DNA from: Thalassococcus sp. S3
Lineage (GTDB): Bacteria > Pseudomonadota > Alphaproteobacteria > Rhodobacterales > Rhodobacteraceae
DNA length: 64,000 nucleotides
Direction: 5' to 3'
Assembly (NCBI RefSeq): GCF_004216475.1
Contig: NZ_CP022303.1
Span: forward strand, 806,001-870,000
The position numbers were made by a program, and so were the translations under genes. The notes under the pieces were generated by a model. It had not been told where the DNA came from. It searched no databases and saw nothing but the letters and a program-made list of their open reading frames with translations. How positions within the stretch are numbered: position 1 is the first letter of the stretch; each line of letters begins with the position of its first letter. Below are positions 29,260 through 38,009 of this stretch, piece by piece.

Positions 29260-29642
29260 GACGGATCCATAACTGCCACGTCGAGCCCGTTGATGCCGTT
29301 CAGAGCAACCAGAAGATCGGTAAGACGTTGCGCATCAACAGGTCCGGACAGGCTCACAAGGGCCTGCGCGGTTTCGGTTTCCATATAGCTTTGGATCGTT
29401 TCGGAAAGAGTTGGCAGGTCCGTCGGCCTTCCATTCACACCAAGGGTTTCGGGGCCAAGCCGCAGAAAGATCATCGCCGCATCCGTCTCCGACACTGACC
29501 TGCCCCCTGCCGCACTCAGCTCGATCTCGGCAAAGCGGGAAAAGGTCGAAGAGAGCATGAAGAACAGCAGCAACAGGAAGATCACATCAATTAGAGAGGT
29601 CAGAGACAGGCGCCGTCGCCGCAGACGTGCTTTAGCCAGCAT
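29256..29642 (-). CDS. exbD: ExbD-type biopolymer transport protein (first copy)
   Basis: A 128-residue ExbD with the transmembrane motif LTSLIDVIFLLLLFFMLSST (about residues 14-33); the Asp in LIDVIF is the proton-conducting residue of the ExbBD motor. The remainder is the periplasmic domain. It overlaps exbB upstream by 11 bases and the second exbD downstream by four bases. It works with ExbB and TonB to energise outer-membrane transport. Confidence 0.93.
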   Translation of the reverse strand: MLAKARLRRRRLSLTSLIDVIFLLLLFFMLSSTFSRFAEIELSAAGGRSVSETDAAMIFLRLGPETLGVNGRPTDLPTLSETIQSYMETETAQALVSLSGPVDAQRLTDLLVALNGINGLDVAVMDPS

Positions 29643-30276
29643 GGCGGATCAGGGTTTCTGGCGCACCGCTTGGAAAGAGCACGCGGCGCAGGGCGTGATC
29701 GGCCAAGGCGCGTTCTGCATCCATGCGCGCTTCGAACCAGGACAGGGCGGCGGAGACCGGCATGGCGATGGCCAGCCCCACCGCCGTGGTCAGAAGCGCG
29801 ACCCAGATGCCACCGGCCAGCAGTGACGGATCCACCTGCGATCCAGCCTCCTGCAAGGATTGGAAGGCCTCGATCATGCCCAGAACGGTGCCGAAAAGCC
29901 CAAGAAGCGGGGCAATCTGCGCCACCATGTCCAGAAAACGAAAGCCGCGCTCAAGCTGGGAAAACCGGATCTCCGCCTCGCCCTCCAACCGGCGGGTCGC
30001 CTCGGGCGATGTCGGCAGGTCAAAGGCCTGCTGGATGACGGGCGCCAGATAGCTGTTGCTCTCTTTCAGCTTGGCACGTGCGGCATCGGTCTCTCCATGA
30101 TCCCACCGGGTCACGGCATCGCTCAGCGCCTTGTGACGTCCCACACCCGCGGCGCGGAACTGCCAGAGTTTGTAAAGGAAAACGGCCAATGTGACGACCG
30201 AGACCATCAGCAACACCGCAACCACCGGACCGCCAAGGTCGAGGATCTGTATCAGCGCGTCGACAATCGGTGTCAT
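29632..30276 (-). CDS. exbB: ExbB/TolQ/MotA family proton channel protein
   Basis: A 214-residue inner-membrane protein with three hydrophobic segments (about 15-35, 120-145, 155-180). MVAQIAPLLGLFGTVLGMIEAFQ (about 117-139) and GGIWVALLTTAVGLAIAMPV (about 152-171) are the MotA/TolQ/ExbB channel helices. It forms the pentameric stator of the ExbBD motor. Start and stop overlap its neighbours, so the tonB-side genes form one tightly coupled operon. Linkage to the receptor favours ExbB over TolQ. Confidence 0.93.
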   Translation of the reverse strand: MTPIVDALIQILDLGGPVVAVLLMVSVVTLAVFLYKLWQFRAAGVGRHKALSDAVTRWDHGETDAARAKLKESNSYLAPVIQQAFDLPTSPEATRRLEGEAEIRFSQLERGFRFLDMVAQIAPLLGLFGTVLGMIEAFQSLQEAGSQVDPSLLAGGIWVALLTTAVGLAIAMPVSAALSWFEARMDAERALADHALRRVLFPSGAPETLIRHAG

Positions 30277-30692
30277 CCCAGGACCTCCACTTCGGACCGG
30301 CTTCTGACCTTCAGCAGGTCATTGCACATCTCTGCATCTATCCCCTCGCCCGAGCAAGCGTTGACGCCGTTGAAGAGAACCCGGCTGAGATCGGTACAGG
30401 CCAGATCGGCCATTTCGAACTGACGCACCCGGGGGCGGTTTGGCGGAACGCTCCCGAAATCAAACAGCGTCAGCCGGTCCACCTGGCCCGATGCATCGAA
30501 CAGAACCGTCTCGAAAACGAGATCGCTGAGATCGGAGGCCAGATTGTGTTCGACGACAAATGTCAGCCGGCACCCGGCCTCCACACTATCCGTCGTGTTC
30601 AATTCGATGCTGAGATGCGGTGCCTCATCGGCAAGCGCCGGAACGCAGAGCGAAAGGCCGGCGAGGCCGATAAGAAGAGATCGGGTGAGCAT
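30273..30692 (-). CDS. Exported protein of unknown function in the tonB operon
   Basis: A 139-residue periplasmic protein. A clear signal peptide (MLTRSLLIGLAGLSLCVPALA) precedes a beta-rich domain with four cysteines in the mature part (GCRL, DLACTD, NACSGEG, AEMCND), probably two disulfides; LTFVVEHNLASDLSDLVFETV looks immunoglobulin-like. I do not know a named family. The start at 30692 was chosen for the signal peptide; an upstream extension overlaps the receptor gene and is not protein-like. It sits 7 bases after the receptor and overlaps exbB, so it is likely part of the uptake machinery. Confidence 0.78.
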   Translation of the reverse strand: MLTRSLLIGLAGLSLCVPALADEAPHLSIELNTTDSVEAGCRLTFVVEHNLASDLSDLVFETVLFDASGQVDRLTLFDFGSVPPNRPRVRQFEMADLACTDLSRVLFNGVNACSGEGIDAEMCNDLLKVRSRSEVEVLG

Positions 30693-30699
30693 GGTGTCC

Positions 30700-32700
30700 T
30701 CAAAATGTCCTGGCGAGAGTGAGCTTGATATTGCGTCCCGCAGAGGGGCGCGTGGAGAGGCGAGGGGTGTAGGTTTTGTCAAAAACGTTCTCAATGCCAA
30801 GCCGAATTTCAGTGCCTTGAAGCACGCCGGTTTGTGGCACGTAGGTGGCGCGCAGATTGTGGACGCCAAATCCGGGAGACGGATCTTCGGTTGACAGAAC
30901 GTCATCGAACCGGGCCGCGGCGACCATCTCCCAGCTCAGATCCAGCTCTTCGCCGAACTTGCGGCCGACGGTCAGCCGGGCGGTATCGGCCGGAGTGTTG
31001 CCCCAAGGATAGAAGCCAAGGCCGGTATCAAAGGCCTCCCCGCGCGCGATGTTGGCGTTCAGGTCGATGTAAAACCCGCTTTGCATGGCGTAGGACAGCT
31101 CAAGCTCCAAGCCTTCGGTCGTTACTTCTTCGGGATTGTCGGTCATGCTGCCCGGGATCGTGTAAGACGTGATGTCCCAAAGATCGGTCGAATAGAGATT
31201 GGCCTTGAGCGCGAGCGCGTCGCCAGTGGCAAAAACGTCCGAACTGTCGAAAGACGCGCCGATCTCGTAGGTTCGGGCCTTTTCCGGCTGGGTCATGAAG
31301 TTGGCGTTGCCCAGATCGTCGATAATGGGAAGGTTCTCGGTATAGGCGGCGCTGGCGAAGACGGCGAAACCCGAAGGCCATTCGTAGCGCACGGCCAGGC
31401 CCCCCATCAAAGCGGAATTGTCGAAGGTCCCGCTATTGGGCGCGGTGGAGCCTTCGATTTCGGAGGTTTCGTATCGGACCGCGGGAGAAATCGTCAATCT
31501 TTCGCCGATCCTCATGTCGCTGACGGCGAATGCGGCAATGCGGTTGTCGGTGCCGCCAGGCGCTGCAAAGGCGTCAAGCCGCTCGCGCCGTATGAACTCG
31601 ATCCCGGTCCTCAAATCATGGCTGACGATTCCGGTTTCAAAGAGGCTGGTATTCTTGATTGAAAACGTGGTCGTCTCATAAAGATGATCGGCGTCGAGCA
31701 GCGGGGAGCCGGGTGTGACCGGCGTGTTGTTGATCTCTTCCTCGGCGTAGGTCAGCGCGACAGTCAGATCGAGCAGGTCGTTATCCTGCGGATTATAGTT
31801 GTAGCGCAGAGACGCCGTATTGTTGCGCGTGAACCGGTCCACATTGCCGAAATCAGCCAGGCCGAACGTGTCATAGGGCACGTCCCGCTGGTCGGATTCC
31901 GTTTCCTGGTAGCTGAAGGTGATGGATTGATCGTTGTTCTGACCAAAGGTGTATCTGCCTTTGATCAGCCAGGACGGGTCATCAATCTCACCCCCTTCCG
32001 GGTTGATATCATTTCCGTCGCCATCGGTTTGAACACCCAGATTTCGACGCGCATATTGCGCCAGGAATTCCAGGTTGGCCGTCGGTTGCCAGGCGAGGAT
32101 GGTGGAGCTTGCGATGCCGTCCCCATTCGACTGGAACTCGAAGGTCTGGCGCAGCGCGAACCCGATCTCCCCGCCGGTGATGTCTGATGCGTCCTTTGTT
32201 TCCAACCGGACCACGCCGCCCACGACGCCGGATCCGAATTCGAACGACCCGATGGTGCCGCGGCGCACCTCAAGCTCCTTGTAAAGAAACGGATCGGTGA
32301 AAAGCTGGTTGCCGATCCGGTACAATTCCTCACTGCCCCGCGTGGCGCCATCAATCTGGATCAGAACCTTCTGATCGGTCCCGAACGTGCCATTGGCACC
32401 GTAGCCCCTGATGTTGATGCCGGAGCCTTGCGCGGTTGCCCCGTTCACCAGGTTGACGCCGGGCACGGAATCGATCAGCTCGGCCACGGTTCCGGCCTGC
32501 CGATCCTCGATTTCGGTCTCATCGACAACGGTGACCGGAACGGCGGTGTCGGTCTGCACCTCCCGCTTGCTTTCGCCCAGAACGATCGTGCCCAGAAAGT
32601 CGCCGTTCTCCTCCTGTGCGGTCAACGGATTGGCATAGAACGGAATAACGCAGAGCGAGGCCCAGGCCACGGTCGCTCTGCCGGTACAATGAAAACGCAT
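30700..32700 (-). CDS. hmuR: TonB-dependent outer-membrane receptor, heme/hemoglobin type
   Basis: A 666-residue outer-membrane beta-barrel with signal peptide (to about residue 28), TonB box region GTIVLGES, plug domain (about 45-155: ETEIEDRQAGTVAELIDSVPGV, INIRGYG, LIQIDGA) and barrel ending in TLARTF with terminal Phe. The plug with the GTIGSFEFGSGVVGGVV block matches the heme/hemoglobin receptor group. It imports heme driven by TonB. It is divergent from hmuSTUV, and a candidate iron-responsive site lies at 32814-32828 in the shared upstream region. Ligand assignment rests on context. Confidence 0.9.
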   Translation of the reverse strand: MRFHCTGRATVAWASLCVIPFYANPLTAQEENGDFLGTIVLGESKREVQTDTAVPVTVVDETEIEDRQAGTVAELIDSVPGVNLVNGATAQGSGINIRGYGANGTFGTDQKVLIQIDGATRGSEELYRIGNQLFTDPFLYKELEVRRGTIGSFEFGSGVVGGVVRLETKDASDITGGEIGFALRQTFEFQSNGDGIASSTILAWQPTANLEFLAQYARRNLGVQTDGDGNDINPEGGEIDDPSWLIKGRYTFGQNNDQSITFSYQETESDQRDVPYDTFGLADFGNVDRFTRNNTASLRYNYNPQDNDLLDLTVALTYAEEEINNTPVTPGSPLLDADHLYETTTFSIKNTSLFETGIVSHDLRTGIEFIRRERLDAFAAPGGTDNRIAAFAVSDMRIGERLTISPAVRYETSEIEGSTAPNSGTFDNSALMGGLAVRYEWPSGFAVFASAAYTENLPIIDDLGNANFMTQPEKARTYEIGASFDSSDVFATGDALALKANLYSTDLWDITSYTIPGSMTDNPEEVTTEGLELELSYAMQSGFYIDLNANIARGEAFDTGLGFYPWGNTPADTARLTVGRKFGEELDLSWEMVAAARFDDVLSTEDPSPGFGVHNLRATYVPQTGVLQGTEIRLGIENVFDKTYTPRLSTRPSAGRNIKLTLARTF

Positions 32701-32813
32701 TCGGTCCCCTTACGCATTGGCGTGTGTTGCCGGAGCTTGCGCAGGGGCTGGCGTGGCGAATTTTTGGCAATTTGCAGAAAGTAAGCTTTCCACCTTGTTC
32801 TGTCTCGGAAAGA

Positions 32814-32828
32814 TGACTAAAATTGTCA
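32814..32828. promoter_or_regulatory. Candidate iron-responsive operator between hmuR and hmuS
   Basis: TGACTAAAATTGTCA is an imperfect inverted repeat (TGAC ... GTCA) in the A/T-rich divergent region. Similar sequences occur at 37476-37491 and 37582-37598 before the hemP cluster. The recurrence before iron genes suggests the same regulator, perhaps of the RirA/IscR-type Rhodobacterales iron network; this is inference. Confidence 0.45.
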
Positions 32829-32915
32829 AGTAAATTTAGCGCCGCCTGTGCGCTTCAGCCACGCCGTTTGATCGGCGCAGCCATCCGGACAAAAAACCCA
32901 TGTCGAGGTCGCCGA

Positions 32916-33977
32916 ATGGCAGAGCTATCCCTTCTTTCCCCTGAAGAAATCCGTATCGCCCAGCAGGAGAACGACAAATTGCGTGCGCGCGATTTGGCCA
33001 CCAAGCTGGGGCTTTCCGAAGCGCAGCTTGTGGCGGCCCAATGCGGGCTGCAGGCAACCCGAATCTCTGCCCATCCCGATCAGGTGATGGCTGCCGCGCA
33101 AACCCTGGGTGAGGTCATGGCACTGACCCGGAATGATGCCTGCGTGCATGAAAAAGTTGGATGCTACGACAATTATCACCCAGGCGCCCATGCCGCGATG
33201 GTTTTGACCGAAGAGATCGATCTGAGGATCTTTCCGTCCCATTGGCAGCACGCCTTCATGCTGGAGGCGGAGACCGAAAGTGGCACACGCCGCTCCATCC
33301 AGGTGTTCGATGCGGCGGGCGATGCGATCCACAAGATCTTTCTGAGAGAGGCGTCCCGGACATCCGGCTGGAACGCCACCCGGAGCGAGTTGGCCCTGGA
33401 TGATCAGTCGCAGACCCTGAACGTGGTCGAACGCAAACCGCCCGAGGCGCCCAAATCGGATCCCGGCAAGCTCGACATCCTTCAAAGGGAATGGCGCCGG
33501 ATGACGGACACGCACCAGTTTTTGCGGCTTGTGTCGAAGCTCAAGATGAACCGCCTGGGCGCGTACCGGATCGCCGGGGGGCCGTTCGTGCGTGAATTGG
33601 CGCCTGAAAGCATCGACACCCTCCTTCATGCTCTGGCCGAGCGCGCGCTCGACATCATGCTGTTCGTCGGCAACCGTGGCTGCATTCAGATCCACACCGG
33701 GCCGATCCACACATTGCGTCCCATGGGGCCGTGGCAGAACGTTATGGACCCCGGCTTTAACCTGCATCTGCGGCTCGACAAGATCGCGGAAGTCTGGGCC
33801 GTTGAAAAGCCGACGCAGCGTGGTCCGGCCGTGTCTGTCGAGGCGTTTGATGATCAGGGCGGGCTGATTTTCCAGATATTCGGGGTCGGCAAGGAGGGAC
33901 GGGACAGCCGTCCCGCCTGGGGCGAACTGGTAGAGACATTGCCGACGCGCGAGAGCGCGCAGGCGGTGCCCTCATGA
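32916..33977 (+). CDS. hmuS: Hemin-degrading factor / heme-trafficking protein HmuS
   Basis: A 353-residue cytoplasmic protein of the HemS/HmuS/ChuS type, which receives heme after import and transfers or degrades it. It has two similar halves: an N-terminal block (ALTRNDACVHEKVGCYDNY; FPSHWQHAFMLE) and a C-terminal block (VGNRGCIQIHTGPIHTLRPMG; MDPGFNLHLR). The GCIQIHTGP block carries the His region typical of the second repeat. The ATG at 32916 has a GAGG site; a longer in-frame start at 32823 runs into low-quality sequence. It is first of hmuSTUV, with ATGA overlap to hmuT. Confidence 0.94.
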   Translation: MAELSLLSPEEIRIAQQENDKLRARDLATKLGLSEAQLVAAQCGLQATRISAHPDQVMAAAQTLGEVMALTRNDACVHEKVGCYDNYHPGAHAAMVLTEEIDLRIFPSHWQHAFMLEAETESGTRRSIQVFDAAGDAIHKIFLREASRTSGWNATRSELALDDQSQTLNVVERKPPEAPKSDPGKLDILQREWRRMTDTHQFLRLVSKLKMNRLGAYRIAGGPFVRELAPESIDTLLHALAERALDIMLFVGNRGCIQIHTGPIHTLRPMGPWQNVMDPGFNLHLRLDKIAEVWAVEKPTQRGPAVSVEAFDDQGGLIFQIFGVGKEGRDSRPAWGELVETLPTRESAQAVPS

Positions 33978-34873
33978 TGCGCGCCCGCTCTACATGGCGC
34001 CTGCTGCGCCGTCGCGACATCCAGCTGTCGCTGTTTCTAGCGGCCTGCTGCGTCCTGGTGATGGCTTCGGCGGCACCCGGTCAGGAGCAGTCCAAGGACC
34101 GCGTGCTTGCCTTGGGCGGGTCGGTGACCGAGATCATCTATGCGCTGGGCGAAGAAGACCGTCTGATCGCCCGCGACGCCACCTCGACCTACCCACCCGA
34201 GGCCGAAGCCTTACCGGATGTCGGATATATGCGGTCCCTTTCGCCGGAGGGCGTTTTGTCCGTGGGGCCAAGCCTGATCATTGCCGAAGAAGGGGCAGGT
34301 CCCCCCGAAGCCATCGATGTGCTGCACTCGGCGGAGGTTGCTTTCGTGACGGTTCCCGACAGCTATTCGGCAGATGGAATCTCTGAAAAGATCCGGACGG
34401 TTGGCGAAGCGCTCGACGTCGAAGATAAGGCAAATGCTCTGGCCGATCAGGTGGAAGGCGCGCTTTCCGATGCCCAGATCGCCGCGGTGGAGCGTGCGGG
34501 CGAGAGCCGCAAGCGGGTGCTTTTCATCCTCAGCACGCAGGGTGGCCGGATCATGGCATCCGGCACGGGGACGGCAGCCGATGGGATCATCCAGATGGCC
34601 GGTGGGACGAATGCGATCACCGAATTCACGGGATACAAACCTCTCACCGACGAGGCTGTCGCAGCAGCAGCGCCGGATCTGATCCTGATGATGGACCGGA
34701 CGGGGGATCATGGTGCGCCGGATGATGAGCTTTTTGCCTTGCCCGCGCTCCGCACGACGCCCGCGGCGCAGACGCAATCCGTGGTGCGCATGAATGGACT
34801 TTACCTGCTGGGCTTCGGGCCGCGAACCGCACAGGCGGTGACCGATCTGAGCACGGCACTATACGGCAGCTGA
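33974..34873 (+). CDS. hmuT: Heme ABC transporter substrate-binding protein
   Basis: A 299-residue periplasmic binding protein with an N-terminal export signal (about residues 15-35). The mature part shows the two-lobe class III pattern: RVLALGGSVTEIIYALGEEDRLIARDATSTYPPEA (two segments near 42-76), YMRSLSPEGVLSVGPSLIIA and GTGTAADGIIQMAGGTNA. Tyr in the YMRSLS region corresponds to the usual heme ligand. It delivers heme to HmuUV. It overlaps hmuS by four bases and is one base before hmuU. Confidence 0.93.
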   Translation: MMRARSTWRLLRRRDIQLSLFLAACCVLVMASAAPGQEQSKDRVLALGGSVTEIIYALGEEDRLIARDATSTYPPEAEALPDVGYMRSLSPEGVLSVGPSLIIAEEGAGPPEAIDVLHSAEVAFVTVPDSYSADGISEKIRTVGEALDVEDKANALADQVEGALSDAQIAAVERAGESRKRVLFILSTQGGRIMASGTGTAADGIIQMAGGTNAITEFTGYKPLTDEAVAAAAPDLILMMDRTGDHGAPDDELFALPALRTTPAAQTQSVVRMNGLYLLGFGPRTAQAVTDLSTALYGS

Positions 34874-34874
34874 C

Positions 34875-35951
34875 ATGGTGTCGCTGAGCCCAGGCGCGGT
34901 GGCCGCGCCGCAGGGGTCTGACCGGGCCACGCGCGCGCGACAGATGCATCTGTGGCTCTCGCTGCTGCTGCTCGTAACCTCCATCGTAAGTCTGGCCTAT
35001 GGCGCTTCCGGCGCGTCACTTTGGGACGCTTTAGGCAAACTGCTGACCGGCCAGCCGCTCAGCCAGATGGAACAGATCGTTCTTTGGGATATCCGGTTGC
35101 CCCGTGTCTTTCTAGGCATCTGTGTCGGTGCTGCGCTGGCGGTGTCCGGTGCGGTCATGCAGGGGCTCTTTCGCAATCCGCTGGCCGATCCCGGTATTGT
35201 CGGGGTCAGCGCCGGTGCGGGCCTTGGCGCGATCTCGGCTATCGTGCTGGGGGCCTTCCTGCCGCTTGGCCTTCAGGCGCTGGTGGGCGATTTTCTGGTG
35301 CCGGTCGCGGCCTTTCTGGGCAGTTGGGCCTCCGTTCTGATCCTCTACCGGGTCGCGACGCGACGCGGTCGTACATCTGTTGCCACGATGCTCCTGGCCG
35401 GAATTGCGCTCGCAGCGCTTTCAGGGGCAGTTTCGGGCTTGCTTGTCTATGCTGCGGATGACCGCCAACTCCGTGACCTGACCTTTTGGGGTCTGGGCTC
35501 TCTGGCCGGGGCGGTTTGGGTCAAGGTCTGGGTGGCCGCACCCGTGATACTGTTTGCAACGCTCGTCGCCGTGCGGCTGGGGCATGGGTTGAATGGCCTC
35601 GCGCTGGGAGAGGCGGCAGCGCATCATATGGGCATTCCCGTTCAGCGGATGAAGAATGCCGCGATCCTTGCCGTGGCGGCGGCGACGGGCATGGCCGTCG
35701 CGGTGTCGGGCGGGATCGGTTTCATCGGCATCGTCGTGCCGCATTTGCTGCGGCTCGCGACCGGGCCGGAACATGGCGCCTTGTTGATCAACTCCGCCTT
35801 GCTTGGCGCAAGCCTGCTGCTGGGCGCCGATGTCATCAGCCGGATGGTGATCGCGCCTGCGGAATTGCCGATCGGCATCGTGACAGCTGTCCTTGGAGCC
35901 CCTGTCTTTCTTTGGATCCTGCTGCGGCGGCGGGGCCTTGTGGATCTTTGA
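34875..35951 (+). CDS. hmuU: Heme ABC transporter permease
   Basis: A 358-residue FecCD/BtuC-type permease with about ten transmembrane helices. LWDIRLPRVFLGICVGAALA (about 72-91) and SGAVMQGLFRNPLADPGIVG (about 94-113) are the family's signature, and GIGFIGIVVPHLLR (about 280-293) is the cytoplasmic loop that contacts the ATPase. It forms the membrane channel for heme with HmuV. It is one base from hmuT and two bases from hmuV. Confidence 0.95.
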   Translation: MVSLSPGAVAAPQGSDRATRARQMHLWLSLLLLVTSIVSLAYGASGASLWDALGKLLTGQPLSQMEQIVLWDIRLPRVFLGICVGAALAVSGAVMQGLFRNPLADPGIVGVSAGAGLGAISAIVLGAFLPLGLQALVGDFLVPVAAFLGSWASVLILYRVATRRGRTSVATMLLAGIALAALSGAVSGLLVYAADDRQLRDLTFWGLGSLAGAVWVKVWVAAPVILFATLVAVRLGHGLNGLALGEAAAHHMGIPVQRMKNAAILAVAAATGMAVAVSGGIGFIGIVVPHLLRLATGPEHGALLINSALLGASLLLGADVISRMVIAPAELPIGIVTAVLGAPVFLWILLRRRGLVDL

Positions 35952-35953
35952 AA

Positions 35954-36745
35954 ATGCTGGATGCGCAAGACATTTCCGTCACTTACGGTCGCAAAACCGT
36001 GCTCAACCATGTGTCGTTCCATGCCTTGGCGGGGCAGGTCACTGCCATCGTCGGTCCCAATGGCTCCGGCAAGTCGACCTTGATGAAGGCCATGACAGGG
36101 GATGTCCCCCATACCGGCCAGGTCACCCTGAACGGACGAGACGTGACCGACCTGACCCCGTGGGAGCTGGCCTCCATGCGTGGCGTGCTGCCGCAACAGG
36201 TGAGCCTTGCCTTCCCGTTCGTGGCGGAGGAGATCGTGCGGCTGGGGGCACGGGCGGGGCTGTCGGCGGCGGATCCCGGACTTCCGGCGGCCGCGCTCGC
36301 CGCGGTTGGCCTGCGTGGTTATGGAAGCCGGTACTATCAGGAACTGTCCGGGGGCGAGCAGCAGCGCGTTCAACTGGCACGCGTCCTTGCACAGGTCTGG
36401 GTGGCCGAGCGGGACGGGCAGCCAAGCTGGCTTTTTCTGGACGAACCTGTCTCCAGCCTCGATATCGGCCACCAGTTGGAAGTGATCGAGATTGCGCGGT
36501 CCTATGCATCGCGTGGCGGTGGTGTGGTTGCGGTGATGCATGACCTCAACCTGACCGCGATGTGCGCCGACCGCGTCTGCCTGATGAAGGACGGGCGTGT
36601 TCTGGCCGCTGGACCGGTTGGGGACGTCTTTCAGAACGGCCTGCTGTCAAAAGCCTATGACTGCCAGATCCTCACCAACACCGCGCCCCCGGATCCCTCG
36701 GGCCGGTATCTGCTGCCTCATATGTGCGCCCGGCGCGCGGGTTAA
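35954..36745 (+). CDS. hmuV: Heme ABC transporter ATP-binding protein
   Basis: A 263-residue ABC ATPase. Walker A GPNGSGKST (about 36-44), signature LSGGEQQR (about 135), Walker B WLFLDEPVSSLD (about 160-171) and switch His MHDLNLTA are intact. Insertion of VWVAERDGQPS before Walker B is usual for HmuV. The ATG at 35954 is two bases after the hmuU stop; a much longer frame upstream is a shadow of hmuU. Its stop overlaps the convergent gene 36742-37212 by four bases. Confidence 0.95.
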   Translation: MLDAQDISVTYGRKTVLNHVSFHALAGQVTAIVGPNGSGKSTLMKAMTGDVPHTGQVTLNGRDVTDLTPWELASMRGVLPQQVSLAFPFVAEEIVRLGARAGLSAADPGLPAAALAAVGLRGYGSRYYQELSGGEQQRVQLARVLAQVWVAERDGQPSWLFLDEPVSSLDIGHQLEVIEIARSYASRGGGVVAVMHDLNLTAMCADRVCLMKDGRVLAAGPVGDVFQNGLLSKAYDCQILTNTAPPDPSGRYLLPHMCARRAG

Positions 36746-37212
36746 GAGGGCGCGGCCCTGAGCGACGTGGCCAGCGCTTCGGCGGCGGTCAGGACACGGC
36801 CCACCTCCTGCCCTTCGCAAAGCAGCATGGCCGAAGAAAAGGCGCGGGATCTGTCGAGCGCGCGGCTGGCACGGATGGTATCGATCAGGTGTCGTTCGTC
36901 ATGTGTGACGATGTCAGCGCAACAGGTGCAGCGCGGGTTCGAAAAACGAAACGTGGATCGGCGCGACTGGCGCATTTCTTGAAGGACGATCAGCACCTGC
37001 CGCGTGAGAAGCGCTGCGTCCGGGCGTTGGAACATCGTTTCTGCTGACAGAATGGCGGTCAGCCAGCCCGCGCTTTGGGGCTCTGAGAAACTGAGAAAGA
37101 AAAACCGCGCCGTCGTCAGGACACTCATATCAAGCGCATCGAGAGGCAGGTCCTCAAGGAATCGGTCGCCGGGTTTAAGGACTTTCGTGGGATGTGTGGA
37201 AGGTGAGGGCAC
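36742..37212 (-). CDS. Protein of unknown function, member A of an iron-island paralog set
   Basis: A 156-residue soluble protein. The core reads RCTCCADIVTHDERHLIDTIRAS followed by a helical end. A Cys cluster (C-x-C-C) about residue 95 is followed by a (S/T)xDExx helix that resembles the proteins at 38006-38488 (CNCISLDEAVFARM) and 40695-41123 (SEVSFDEAWLMRL). All three lie inside the heme/iron island. No known domain is recognised and the similarity is short, so the link is inference. It converges on hmuV with overlapping stops. Confidence 0.65.
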   Translation of the reverse strand: MPSPSTHPTKVLKPGDRFLEDLPLDALDMSVLTTARFFFLSFSEPQSAGWLTAILSAETMFQRPDAALLTRQVLIVLQEMRQSRRSTFRFSNPRCTCCADIVTHDERHLIDTIRASRALDRSRAFSSAMLLCEGQEVGRVLTAAEALATSLRAAPS

Positions 37213-37671
37213 GTCGCATCTCCGGGTCTTGTGTTAAGCTGGGGTGGAGCCGTTTTGTGTTTGCTCTCCATGTCTTGAAGCGGGACGGCTGGCGTCAGGA
37301 TATCTTTCTCTCGCGGGCTGATCCCTCCGGCAGCGCGGTATGGAGCCCGAAGCGGAAAAAGCCTCGCTCTCGCGGATTTCATGCAAAGTCTTGAGATTTC
37401 ATCCCCCTGATCGACGCCAGCGTGAGTCGTTCATATCCACCGGGCGTGCGCTTTTGGCGGCTGGGTTCCTATTTCTGACAAAAATTATCGGATTAATGCA
37501 ACCCCCATCGCACAAGAAACGATCCGGATCGCGGCATTGCGCCAATGAATTACCCAAGTGAATTCGTCGGGATTGACAATCCTGAGTGATAAAGTCAGAT
37601 TTGTGGGAAGAGTCCTAGCCATCCCGTTCGGGCAGCCCGGAGCAGAGAAACCGAACCTGTCGGAGTGCGCC
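37213..37671. promoter_or_regulatory. Regulatory gap before the hemP cluster with two candidate iron boxes
   Basis: A 459-base gap. It holds TGACAAAAATTATCGG (37476-37491), close to TGACTAAAATTGTCA before hmuS, and CTGAGTGATAAAGTCAG (37582-37598), an inverted repeat with CTGA and TCAG ends next to a TTGACA (37573-37578) that could be a -35 element. A separate perfect palindrome CGATCCGGATCG is also present near 37520. No protein-like frame was seen in the gap. Confidence 0.45.
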
Positions 37672-37836
37672 ATGCCGCTGAACACCACAGAAACACGATC
37701 TGCGCCTGTTTACATGCCGCGCAGCCAGACGCCGCCCCCCTGTCGTTGCGAAGTGATGCAGTCGCTCATGACCGACGCACCATGCTGTGCGCCTGCGCTG
37801 GAACCAGTGCTTGACTACATCAGGGGGTCGGCATGA
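37672..37836 (+). CDS. Cys-rich microprotein before hemP
   Basis: A 54-residue protein, MPLNTTETRSAPVYMPRSQT at the start, with CRC and CC motifs (PPPCRCEVMQSLMTDAPCC) that could bind metal or heme. The ATG at 37672 has GGAG six bases upstream. Its TGA overlaps the hemP ATG (ATGA), so the two are coupled. The role is not known. The short length makes the call tentative, but the coupling and ribosome site support it. Confidence 0.55.
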   Translation: MPLNTTETRSAPVYMPRSQTPPPCRCEVMQSLMTDAPCCAPALEPVLDYIRGSA

Positions 37837-38009
37837 GCATTATGATACGCCCAATGGATCCTTCGAACATGCCCACTGCGGAAGACGCAATCCCGACATA
37901 CGATGCACGGGATCTGGTGGTGGACGGTGTGCAGGCGCGTCTTGTGCTGGACGGCCAGACCTACGTCTTGCGCATCACGCGTGCGGGCAAGTTGATCCTG
38001 ACCAAATGA
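37833..38009 (+). CDS. hemP: Hemin uptake protein HemP
   Basis: A 58-residue protein starting MSIMIRPMDPSNMPTAEDAI. The HemP family core is present: YDARDLVVDG, then the hydrophobic-basic end QTYVLRITRAGKLILTK, which is the standard C-terminus of HemP proteins. HemP is a small iron-controlled protein tied to heme import and iron regulation. It overlaps the Cys-rich microprotein upstream and the 38006 gene downstream, both by four bases, so three genes form one coupled unit. Confidence 0.93.
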   Translation: MSIMIRPMDPSNMPTAEDAIPTYDARDLVVDGVQARLVLDGQTYVLRITRAGKLILTK

